Shown here one piece after another: positions 1 through 10,586 of a stretch of DNA of 40,249 nt. Both the position numbers and the translations under genes were made by a program. The notes beneath the pieces were generated by a model, which worked only from the letters and a program-made list of their open reading frames with translations, did no database searches and was not told the DNA's origin. The number at the start of each line of letters is the position of its first letter. Within the stretch, counting starts at the first letter, position 1. The stretch spans positions 11,203-51,451 of the forward strand of contig FN648766.1 in NCBI GenBank assembly GCA_000310025.1. The letters are read 5' to 3'. This DNA is from Ectocarpus siliculosus. Its lineage: Eukaryota; Sar; Phaeophyceae; Ectocarpales; Ectocarpaceae.

Positions 1-1159
1 AGCAGCTCCGGCGGCGATGGCGGCGACCTCTGGCGGCAGTGTTCCCCCCGCGACGGCGGCAGGGGGGATGACCCGAGTCCCCGCGGTGGCAGCACGAGCG
101 GCGGCATCGGCGGCAGCTCCAGCGGCGACGGCGGCGACCTACGGCGGCGGTAGTGTTGTCGCCGCGACGGCGGCGGGGGGAATTGCCGGGGTTCCTGCAG
201 TGGCGGCAGGAGCGGCGGCATCGGCAGCAGCTCCAGAGGCGACGATGGCGACTTACGGCGGCGGTAGTGTTTCCCTCGCAGCGACGGCGGAGGAAGCGCC
301 CGGAGGGCTCGCGGCGACAGCTGGAGTAACGGCATCGGCGGCGGTTCCAGCGGCGACGGTTGCGGTGCCCGGCGACACTGTTATCTCCGCGACGGTGGCG
401 GGGAGAACGACCGGAGCGCCCGCGTTGGTGCTTGGAGCGTCGGTATCGACGGCGGTTCCAGCGGCGACGGCGGCGGCACCCGACGGCGTTGTTTCTCCCG
501 CTGCGGCGGCGGGGAGAATGGCTCGAGAACCCGGGCAGGTGGCTACAATGACGGCATCGGCGGCTGGAGTGGCGACATCGGTGACGGCACCACCCGCGAC
601 CGCGGCGATGGCACCGGCCGCTACGATGGCGACCGTCGGCGACGTTCCCCCCACCGTATCGGTTGGGGGGACGGCCAGCAACGGGGAAGCGGTGGTCAAC
701 GGCATTGACGACGACAGCGATGATGGCGGTTGGTGCGCAGGTGAGGTTGATGGCTGCTGGGATGACAGCGTCTGTGGCGAGAGGGGGGCGTCCACGCACC
801 CTTTCGATCCCGGCACCGTGTGTTCGGGGGTGCGCGGCGCCAACTATCCCGGGGTGGACGACCTGGTCGATGGCTCCAGCAGCAGTAGCGGCAGCAGCAT
901 CGGCAGCAGTAGCAACGACGAGGCAGAGGGGATGGATGTGGCCTGGTTTGGGGCACTGCTGCGCCCCTTCGACCCGGGGGAGCTGTGCCGGCTGAAGGCT
1001 GGGAGAGTGGGGCCGGTGATGGGGGTGGACACCCCGTTCGACCGTGGAAAGATGTCGCGGGGGCAACGGCCGGGGAGCCCGTGTTCGCGACCGGAACAAC
1101 GACAGGAGGATCATGAAGCGGGGAAGGGAGTTCGGAAGACCGGGCGAGTCCGACAATGA
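1..1159 (+). CDS. Ala-rich low-complexity protein, 5' end outside window
   Basis: A single frame is open from the left edge to a TGA at 1157-1159 (about 385 codons), so the start may lie outside the window; the first ATG is at 17. Residues 1 to about 215 are degenerate Ala/Gly/Thr/Val repeats of roughly 35 residues with a recurring ATYGGGSV core. An acidic Asp/Gly stretch and a Ser/Gly run follow. The C-terminal third carries three copies of a PFD-x-G motif (HPFDPG, RPFDPG, TPFDRG at about 799, 964 and 1032). No catalytic domain is recognisable. The repeat keeps the opposite strand open as well (253-843), so the coding strand is not certain. The non-repetitive acidic/Cys-containing tail favours the plus strand. 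It could be a surface or disordered protein, or part of a repetitive element; I do not recognise the family. Confidence 0.4.
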   Translation, partial: AAPAAMAATSGGSVPPATAAGGMTRVPAVAARAAASAAAPAATAATYGGGSVVAATAAGGIAGVPAVAAGAAASAAAPEATMATYGGGSVSLAATAEEAPGGLAATAGVTASAAVPAATVAVPGDTVISATVAGRTTGAPALVLGASVSTAVPAATAAAPDGVVSPAAAAGRMAREPGQVATMTASAAGVATSVTAPPATAAMAPAATMATVGDVPPTVSVGGTASNGEAVVNGIDDDSDDGGWCAGEVDGCWDDSVCGERGASTHPFDPGTVCSGVRGANYPGVDDLVDGSSSSSGSSIGSSSNDEAEGMDVAWFGALLRPFDPGELCRLKAGRVGPVMGVDTPFDRGKMSRGQRPGSPCSRPEQRQEDHEAGKGVRKTGRVRQ

Positions 1160-1404
1160 CGGCAAGCAGCGCGACTTCTGCTGGGGTCTCAAACTCGCCA
1201 AGGCACGTGATGTTTGTTTGCGTTTTCTTCTTGTCATTTTTCTATTATTTGTTGTGTGCAGGATGTTGTTCTTGTGTTTTGATCTTCAGATACAATGCTG
1301 CACTTTTCATCGTTGTTTGAATGTCTGCAAATCATTTTTCCTATCGTTGGCACATTTGCAGGTTTGGATTTGCTTTTGTTTTGTTCTGTAGAGATACCCA
1401 CCCG

Positions 1405-2880
1405 CGTTTTACCTTGCAGGGACACTAATTCCGACGGCCAAATGGCAGGGAATTTCCATGGCTGATTATTGTTGTTTTTCTGGGAGGCAAATGGAATGTT
1501 GCGGCCGGGGGGCTGTTGTTTGCCAGGAAAATATCTCAATTGGCGGTGGTAGTATAATTTCTCGTACGGTTTGTTCCACTCTGGTTTTTCCATCTTTGTT
1601 GGGATAACATTCTCTATGGTAGTTACTGCTATGTTTTTCTGATGGTACTGGATATATGTAGTAGGCGTTGGCTTGGCGTTCGACGTGCTGGGTAAAGACG
1701 TTGGGGGGCACGCACCGTTTCTCTGTCCCCCCGATGTACCGGTACCCGACGAGTCAATCCTTGCGGAATACCAATTTTCCTTTCCAAGTAGGCCTGTACG
1801 GCAGACTGGTATGCGCTGGACGTGTGACGTCTTTTCTTTGATATATTTTCTTTTCTTGTTTCGGTTTGGAGTTGATGAAGTTCGATGCAGAATTAGCATG
1901 CTGGATTTTGCGGAATCACGCCTGATTGTTGCACTGCTGTCGGAAATCATGGGGGGGGGAATGTGATACCATGCTGTCCGCTGCAGCACAACCAGCAGTG
2001 TTTCTGACATCGGGTGGTAGTTCATGTTGAGATTTTCCGTGTTTTCCCTGGGGATTTTATATGGAATTGATGTTGGCTAATGGGATTTGGGTAGTTCGTG
2101 TTTGGATCGTTTTCCGCGTTTTACCTACGGAGGTGACATGGAATTGAATATTGAATGGGATTTTCGTTGCGTTTATATGAGATGTCCCAGCAGGGGGGAT
2201 GCGGGATTATTGATTGTCTGTTTTGTGATTTGTTGGTTTCTTCATGTTTGTTTTGGACTTGTTTGTTTGGTTTCTTCGTGTTTGGGATGGATGGATGTTA
2301 CAGCAGGGGGGCTGCTGGTGGACTGGTATATTTGTCAAGGTATTATATTGGAGGGAAGGATTTGGCATGTTCTCGTAAGTCATGGTTGAAGCCTTTGTGT
2401 TTCCGAAGGTTATTTGAGCTGGTCAATGAGTTGAAACATGAATGTTTATCTGAGGAATTTATTCTGAGTAAGTCAGGACGTTGGACACATTTTCCCGGAG
2501 TTACCCGTCCCCGTTCTGACGTGATTCTGATGTAATGTGTATCTTTGCTGGGTATTTTTCCAAGGGTATTTGTTTGTGTTTTGACTTCTTGAGAATTTGG
2601 TAAAGCATTTTTCTCAAGAGGGTGAAATGTTTATTGACAGACCTTTTAGGAGATAGTTATTTGATATCATCAGAACATTTGAAAGATTTCGTAGAGCATG
2701 TTTTATTGGGAGATCGACAGATTTCGTAGAACATTGTTTTATTGGGAAATTGTTTGAAATGGAATGAATGGTGGATGATTTCCGTTTGGATGCGTAGTTT
2801 GATTTATCGCCGTTTTACCTGGCAATGATAGTCGTGACGAGGATTTCGTAGATCGTATCTCGTACCGAGCAGGGGGGCTG
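1405..2880 (-). repeat. ~700-bp periodic module with exon-like ends on the minus strand
   Basis: The octamer CGTTTTAC occurs at 1405, 2117 and 2811, each followed 60-100 bases later by a run of six G (1507, 2193, 2872); a further G-run with the same context is at 2306. Read on the minus strand, each unit is a C6 tract followed by an open stretch starting Pro-Pro. It ends in AG|GTAAAACG, a good 5' splice site. The translated starts are similar (PPGRNI, PPCWDI, PPARYE, PPCCNI). The whole 1160-3000 stretch is rich in G+T on the plus strand. It may be the exon array of a minus-strand gene or a diverged tandem repeat; the protein is not recognisable. Confidence 0.35.
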
Positions 2881-3474
2881 TTTGGGGTGCTCGGCAGAGT
2901 ATACTGTCTACGGGACCTCCGGGGGATACGCGGATGAAATGTGTTGATGGGCATGCTGCATGGCGATGGTGTTGCCTACCGCATGTCTCTCACTCTCTAA
3001 TCAACAAAGGTCTTGAGTCAACCTTCTTTCTCTTTCGGCCTCTGACGGGCTACCGCACCCAAACATCGGTGCATTCCTAAGTTTGGCTAACGTTCCGCAG
3101 CTTCCGCACATCATTGCTGCTCTATATGGCTGTTCGTATGCATTGCATACAAGCGGCACAGCTCATGCGCGCGCCTTCTGACAAGTAAGTGTGCTGCTGT
3201 GTGGTAGGCTCATGTGAAGATGTTGCAAGATTTTAAAAATCCACGAGCGAGCCCGCTCTTTTTCAACGAAAAAAAAGCCGATGTAGCCCGCTCCTGGCGC
3301 CTCACCCCCTTACGTCCACGACCCCAGCTCGTTATCGATGGTCGTGTAAGAATCACAAGGACGCAACCTCCGTATCAGAGGCGGGGCGTTCGGGCGTTCG
3401 GGATACAGAGACGCCTGGACTGCTATAAACCCTTGCTGTATCCATACGTTGTATGTGCGGACCCAGCCTCTCAC

Positions 3475-3924
3475 CTCGCCCTCTCCCTCGTTTGGACCAA
3501 CTTTTGCAGAGCCTTCCACCTCTCCACCCCCCTCCTCCCCGGCGCTGCTCCCTCCAGCCCCCGAAACCGCGCCTCCGCCACGGCCAGATGCCCACCTCCC
3601 ACGTTTGGGAGACGCCGCACGGTGCGGTCTGGTGGACTTCGGTGGTGTCGGTTGAGCATGTTCCGCACCGCTCTCGGCGGCATGGTCGGGGGCGGTGCGA
3701 CTACCGCTTCCCGCGTCCCCGCCCAGCTTTCGACCGGATCGAAGACTCCTCCTGCCCTCTTGCGCCCCGGTGTCTCCAGCACCCAGAAGACCGATGATAG
3801 CGGCTGCCGCAGCCGCCTCCTCGTCGCTAGATCCTCGCCCTCGACGCGAAGATCGTTTGGAGGAACTGGAGCCTGCTGTCCCGTCTCCCTCGCCAGTGTC
3901 GCCACCACTTGCACGACGCGTCAT
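3475..3924 (-). CDS. possible first exon of a Gly/Ser/Arg-rich disordered protein
   Basis: On the minus strand an ATG at 3924 opens a frame of about 150 residues, rich in Gly, Ser, Arg, Glu and Ala with an Ala run. It reaches a consensus donor (GAG|GTGAGA) at 3474. Composition is typical of disordered proteins and matches the insertions in the other genes here. No domain is recognised. The plus strand is also open across this block (3214-3984), so orientation is uncertain. If real, the gene would run divergently from the carboxypeptidase gene, and the exon-like modules at 1.4-2.9 kb could be its continuation. That link is inference only. Confidence 0.25.
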
Positions 3925-4417
3925 GCTACAATGCACCACTCCGTGACCGATACCACAAACCCAGCACCACCAAACGCCTTTTAACAACGTCTGCCAACAC
4001 CCCTGAAGGTTACAACCTCGAGGTTTATCGCAACTCGCGGCGACAGCAAAATTGCTCGTGAGTTGTAGCGTGCCCGCAATTTATCTGTGCGTACCGCTGG
4101 GAGGCGTGTATGATTTCATGCAAACACGCGGCGTAAAAGGCATGAAACGCACGAAATGGAAAAAAAACAAAAACAAGAAGGTGTGAATATAGGGCTACAA
4201 CACACACACGTCGGTATCTCCGCGTTTGATCGAACCGGTACAGCCTAAGAGGCTCGTAATATATCTCGAATGGGTAGTCTTTCTGTGTTTGTACATTATG
4301 TTTCCTAATATGCTACACTACATGTTCTTACCTTTGTTTGAGAGCGGCAAAAATGATGTCTAAAAACACCCACAGCACATAGACTAGACAAACGGCCGTA
4401 GCTCCGTTGGAAGCGTC

Positions 4418-7400
4418 ATGCGAGATAAAGGCGAGCCGCGGCTAGCACCATCGTTTGCCAAGCAAGCATCGGGTACAAGAAGCTCGTCAACCTCCGCCCA
4501 CTCGATGCCCTGTCAGCATCCTGGCAACCTGAAGTTCAGTTGCCATTTTGAAAGGTGTGTGGCTGCCTGCTACCGTCTCTATTGTGCCGACTCCAGAAAA
4601 TTACGAACCCTCATCATGTCAATAATTGGCATCCCACCGCATCTATTTGGGCGTCACCCCGGTGGTCTTGTAGTGCGCAACTTCGTGAACCTACTGCACT
4701 GGAAGCGATGTACATAGACTGTTATGTTGACTGGTGCAAGAATAGATGGGACGAAAACACAAACACGCAACGCATCTAGGCGCGCAGAACTACTGTGAAT
4801 ATGTCAGTGTTATGTTTGTGAATATCCTCCCTCTTGGCCCCTCTGCTGTTGTTGTGGCGTTCGTGCGCGCTGTCATCATCAGTGGCAACATCGGTCAGGT
4901 AGACCAGCTGAGCGAATGCGAGTATGACATCAAGATACGTCCGGACACCAATAATAGTCGGCATCGACTTTGGTTCTACTTTTCTGTGTCAAATATCCGT
5001 CCTCAACAGCAGGTATTCTTCCAACAAAGGGAACATTCACATGTGCAGTATTCTAAACTACATCATCGTCATCTCCACCCTCGGGTGAAAGTTGGGTGAA
5101 AGTTTGGGACAGATTAACACCGGCGATTTCATGTTGTAATAGATGGTAGGTAGCTCCAAATTCAAAACTATGTGGGTCACAGGTTCGATAAGACCGTTTT
5201 GTGGTCATCCTGTATATAGTGTACAGGGCGATGGGATTGGCGGGGCAGCAGAGCGACTAGAGAGCCTTTCAAGTCGTGCATCTCAATGACTTGACTCAGA
5301 TTCGACCTCATATCGCTTGTTTCTTGAACCAGAATCGTGTGCGTCGCGAATAGCGTGTGAGATTCTTGATTAACAGCGCGCACTTGGAGAGTGACGTGTG
5401 CCGCACCTCACATTAATGTACGGGACGCCAAGGCCCCATATTACTCTTCAGGCTGCCAAGAATGTCTGGATGTGTCGCACACACAAAGGCGTTTGTCGCT
5501 TGGAATACGTCAAATTCAATTGGACACAACCAAGAAAGGGTAACGACGAAGTCCTCTTGCTGGCTGCAGGTGTTGCTAAACATCGTCAACTTCTCGAAAA
5601 CGAAGAGCCTATACAGGGAAGGTCTTGCTCCGGTTGTGTGCTCCCGCGGACGACCCCATTGGAATGTAAGCACGTAACCGTTTCCGGTGGCTTGGATTGG
5701 ATGCGCCCGGACTTGACTTGTTCACAATGGACTTGTTTAGGCATGGCCCATGAAACCAATATCATAATGGGTGGAAAATCGAGCATCAGACGCGCGTACA
5801 ACCCGTGTCGTGAAGGACGCATGCCGACTCAAGGGCAGCTTTGGCACGAGGATGTACAAGGATGATAACATGCAGCGAACCCATGCATCCTCTCCTCCCC
5901 TTGCCTGCAAAAACAGCGAATCCCGTCGAGTCAAGTGCTCTACTATCGGTCGCCAAAGGGACCTGGTAATCGGATGGCCTACGTGATGTCGTTCCTCTTC
6001 AAATTCGACGTGGCAGCCGCTGCTCCCTACTTTTTCGCCTACGCCTTTCCGTACACCTACACGGACTTGCAGAGATACCTCTACAGGTGAGACAATCGCA
6101 CCCGGTCGCAGCTCAAGAGGACCCTGCAAAGAAACTCCCGGCGCGGCGGTACTCTAAATACGGGCTCGCTAAAGTAATCTGAACCACCAATGCCGCGACT
6201 CCATGTCCTGGACACACCTGTAGTTGAACGAGCCTCAGAATACAGGGTGTGTCCGAGCGAGTCCAACATACAACGTGCCAAGGTACGTTAGATGCGTGTA
6301 CGAACTATCTGAGAGGTGAATGTATCTAGATGCAGTCAAGTCAACTTGGAAGATGCGAACGCAGCCGGTTTTCTCTCATGTAGCATTCTAGATAGGGTGA
6401 AAACGTGCCGGTTCAACCCTCCCGATGACTTCCTGCGGATGGATTAACAACCCAAGAGATCCGTACTTTGTATCCTGGAATGGTACAAGAATCCGCGTCT
6501 TCCAGCTGGGCATTGCGGCCCACGAGGTGCTTCTGTCGTTCATCCCCGGCTCGCACGCAAGGGATAATGCAAGCGCCACCAAGCAGTTCCATTTGTGTAC
6601 CTACACCGGCCGGTTTATTTGGTGTTCTTACTGTTGCGCCGCGCCGTTCGATGTATCGTCGCTGTTTCCGGACAACATGATGGCAAGTCTTGAAAGGCTT
6701 AAACTTCCATTTCTGCAGCGAGAGGCTCTGTGTCGGACGTTACAGCAACGCAGGGTGGATCTGCTGACAATAACGGCGCCCGAGGGGGAACCGGGGACAC
6801 GACCGTTGCGAGAGCGAAAGTGGGTCTTCATGTCTGCGAGGTGACACTATGCATACAGCATCCGAGCGATTTGCGCGTGGCGAAGTAGCCTTGGAAGACC
6901 ACATAGTCTGGCTCGATTGAAAGTTTCAAGGAAGAAACAGCCCTGATACAACAGGAGAGAACCATCGGGAACGGGAGATGTTAAGGTTTGACATCACCCT
7001 TACCCGTCAACTGAGAAGAAGGCTGTGCCCCACCGGGAAGCCCAACACACTCGAGACTGTCGCCTACTGCGCCGTCCCTCCCGCCCCAGGGTTCATCCCG
7101 GTGAAACACCGGCGCAGTTCATCATCCACGGCGTGATTGACTTCCTTACCGGCGAATCTCCGCGGGCCCGGGCTCTGAGAGGAAACGTCGTATTCAAGAT
7201 CGTTCCCATGCTGAACCCGGATGGTGAGATAGAACTCGCCATGCCCCTGCCGCTCCTGCTCTTCAGTTTGTTGGTATTTGTTGTACTTGTTTGTTGATAC
7301 TGCTGCTGCGTAATGTTGTTGTGGTTACTATTTTGTGTGTGCTGGTGTTGCTGATCCCTGGCACCAACCACCCCGTCTCAAGCACCTCCATGTTTCGTGA

Positions 7401-10400
7401 CCGGTACAATCCGCAGACCCGCTCCCCGCGGTCCAGTGTAACCCCCTCTGACCTTCGCGCTCACCTCTACTTCGTTCTTACCGTTGGCCTACTGAAACAT
7501 TCTTACTGCGGCTTCTTTGTCCCTGAAAACACACACACAACAAACAAAGGTGTGGTGAACGGCAACTACCGTTGCTCGTACCTAGGCTTCGACCTCAATC
7601 GGCACTGGCTGGACCCTACTGCTTGGGCGCAACCGGAGATTCTTTCGGTCAAGACCCTCGTCGCAGAATTGCACGAGGACCCGTCCGTCGACCTTGATTT
7701 TTATGTTGGTGAGTTGTCGAAGCTGCGTCCATACGCTTCAGATGTGGTTTATTTTGGAGTGATGTACGCGCACGAACGTCGCGGTATTTGTGCGTTTCAC
7801 CACCGCGGCAAGCTATTTTTGGGGTACGTTTGTTTGATCTATGTGGTGTCGAGAGAGAATGCCGATTTGGGATGTGCATTCTTGACGTGACGACCAGACA
7901 GCTTATGTAGATGCGGGTGCCGTGGGGTAGTCGCAGAGCGATTGCTGGGGAGAGTCGGCCGTCTGCAGCCCTGGAATTTGGACGTAGCATAATCCCAGAC
8001 ATAATGCGACCAAACCAGTTGAACTTCGCTCTCGTTGAAGTTTCTCCGCATCTTTTAGCACACTGTAGGACATCTAACATTGCTCATTCACCGCCCGGTG
8101 CTCGTCGTCTAGATCATCTACATCGAAAGTACCGAACAGAACACACCAGCGACCAATCTATTCCCCGAACAACAATTGACCGACAGATATCCACGCGCAC
8201 AGCGTGGGCACAAACTCTTTCATGTACGGAAACAACATTCCGGCGCGACGAAAAGAGTTTGCTACCGCATCGTCTCCTTCTTCGAGCTCTCCTTCCAGGC
8301 GATCGGAAGCGGACTCGGGAGCAAGCACACCGTCTTGGCCACAACCGACACCTGTGCCTTCGCCGCAGCGGCAGCCGCCGCGGGATCAGCAAACAGGTAC
8401 CCAAGCACCGGGCAACCCCTCTACACCATCGCCGCGGCAGACGACACCGACGTCAGCATCATCGGCATCGTCGGTGTCAGCGGTATCGGCATCACCAACA
8501 CAAGGGCCATTAAAACCACCAGTTCTAACGGCACGGGCTGCATCACCATCGCTCACGCCACAGGTGGCCCTGCGGCACTCGACTTCCGCACCAGCCGCTT
8601 TCACCCCGGCGGCGGCGACGACGACGGTGGCAGTAGCAACAGACGTCGAGAGACGGGCGCAAGCTCCGCGCGGCGGCGGTGACAGCGGCGGCGGCGGAAA
8701 CTGCAGCCCTGGCATTCGCAGGAAAAACAAACCTCGGGAACGGCAAGAAGGGGGCGGCTGTAGCAGCAACGGCAAGGTCAGAAGTTCTAGAGCAGTTGCG
8801 AGGGGGAAAGCGGCGGGGGAGCTGGTTGAAGACGACGATACGACGGCCTACAGCGGCGTGTCTTCAGTTTTCCCGAGGATGTTGGCGGCGAACGCCCCAG
8901 ATTTTTCGTTTGCGCGATCCAGATTCGACGCTGATCCAAGTGAGTCTGTTTGGTCTTAGCAATGGAGTTGTCGTTATTTCTGTTGTTGTGGCGTCTATCA
9001 ACTGACACCATTATCTTGACGACATAACCGTGTCGATGTCCGGTCAATACCTCATGGACGGACGTAACCTGTGGAAAGGAGCAAGTCCCGTGGTCGCCAG
9101 CGAACCTAACACGATGCCTGAGCACGTTAACAAACACGTTTACCATTCACGAGTATTCAAGAAACGACCGTGTTCACTCAGACAGTGATAAACGTGGACT
9201 ATTTTCTGACCTTTGCCGAGGTACCACCCTCGACTTCCTGGTTCTACCGTTTATGGCAAAAGAGACAATCAGAACAAGTGAAGGGTCTAATCACTCATGC
9301 GACTTGTTGTCCACACTGAGTATACTTTCAGGGTCGAGCTTTATTGGACCATTGTTCACTGTCCACTGCTCTGGCACAAACCTTGATGATTGTGGATCAA
9401 TGGCTCACGCGACCAACAAGACTTATCCAGCAGCCGCCACGGTTCCTTGCAAGACCTTGCGCTTAAACCATCGGTCTGTGGGCGACATTTTCAACTATCA
9501 AGAGGCCGCTCGGCAAGTAGTTGTGTGCTGTCTCCGCCATCGGATGGGTGTGATATCAAACAACATGACGTGGCACATCAATCCTGTTGTGTACACCGAA
9601 TCACCTACGGCTGACAGCCCCATTAAGTCTACATACGCACACCCTAGTCCTCGTCCGCTGTTCGTACTATTTACCGTCGGACCGAAGGCGACAGCCAGTT
9701 ATTGATAGACATGCCCATCATGAAGCCGTCATGTGGCAAACCACCCTCTCGCATAAATCCCGTAGACTACACTTCCAAGCTCTGAGCTGCTCCTCGGGTG
9801 GTGGCTGTTCTTGGCCCTGCTGTGTACGTCCTTAGGCAAGGAGGGCACTGGCCGGCGAGCGCTGGGTCAGCTGCTCTCCCCCGACGTTCTTTGTTTTACC
9901 TTGGAAGTGTCCTTCTACGCCTCACAGAGGGACGGCGTAGGACTCGTGCCCTACTCGAGAAACGGCTACGTCGAACTCGGAAGGTGCGATGAACCTTGGA
10001 ACGGGGGCTTCAAGGTATCGACTATACGTACAAGCCGTGCGTGGTCTCCCTCCTGTGTGATCCCGGTTGGTGCGTCAATGTACACCGAAAGGCGTATTAT
10101 GGCGCCTAGAACGATGGGATGTTAACACGTACCAGCTGGGAGCGTCAAATTGGAAGATGCGCTTCGTCGCCTCCGTATTCATGCTGAATTCATGTTGTTT
10201 GTCTTGTGGTATTCTTGCTGTGACCTTCCTTTTTAATTGGCTTCGATGATGGTGCAAGTCGAACACGGGAGTTGAGAGAAGCTTCATAATTGCTGTTAAA
10301 GAAAAATGTGTCACTGTACGACTATATGTCTTTACCTGCTACAAAGGATGCGTGCACAGCTTAGTGGAAACACGTTCGTGCTGTCACCCAAGACCAGGGT

Positions 10401-10586
10401 GTCTGACACTTGTACCTCATTGACAGGTTGTTCACGCGGTTCACGAGCATGGCGATCAGTCAGGACATTATTCGAGTAAGGGTCGTCGTTCTCCAAACTT
10501 CAGTAATGTTGACATTCTTTGGGCTGCAACCTTTTCGTTTGAGATCCGGTCCGACGTCTATCTATCCAGAACGGTGTCCGTACTGA
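4418..10586 (+). CDS. AGBL4-like: cytosolic carboxypeptidase 6-like (tubulin deglutamylase), M14 family
   Basis: Zinc carboxypeptidase of the CCP group, which in animals removes polyglutamate side chains from tubulin. Exons inferred: 4418-4554, 4883-5012, 5570-5665, 5917-6086, 6688-6840, 7090-7223, 7550-7708, 8187-8939, 9836-9983. All have GT/AG ends and join in phase (626 codons). The start is the first ATG after an in-frame TAG at 4385. The N-domain shows FESGNIGQVDQ, NIVNFSKTKSLYR and FPYTYTDLQRYL. The catalytic domain has HPGET (His231, Glu234), NPDG, the GFDLNRHWLDP strand, DIHAHS (His329) and TLEVSFY with catalytic Glu601, so the zinc and catalytic set is complete. Odd: exon 8 inserts about 205 low-complexity residues (345-549) between FMYGN and FPRML. 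The C-terminal exon is uncertain: 10427-10475 splices in phase and is followed by a stop at 10584. The AGBL4 subtype rests on similarity I recall and can only be checked by alignment. Confidence 0.9.
4715..4785 (+). repeat. dispersed repeat copy inside carboxypeptidase intron 1
   Basis: About 60 bases around AGAATAGATGGGACGA (4740-4755), with flanking ACACAAACAC-type sequence, recur at about 39040-39095. Both lie in non-coding DNA, so this is probably a fragment of a dispersed element. Too little is shared to name a family. Confidence 0.45.

Noticed and set aside
253-843. Minus-strand Ala/Pro/Thr-rich frame of 196 codons
   Set aside because: It is the mirror of a GC-rich triplet repeat and lacks the non-repetitive tail present on the plus strand.
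1234-2025. Minus-strand 263-codon frame as one intact protein
   Set aside because: No domain recognised, its composition follows the A+C skew of the strand, and internal splice-like sites break it into modules.
3214-3984. Plus-strand frame of 256 codons as a 5' exon of the carboxypeptidase
   Set aside because: Composition is that of an antisense of a Gly/Ser/Glu-rich stretch and no donor links it in phase to 4418; the enzyme already has a plausible start.
4399-4440. tRNA D-arm-like TAGCTCCGTTGGAAGCG
   Set aside because: No matching acceptor stem, anticodon arm or B box follows within tRNA distance; it overlaps the carboxypeptidase start.
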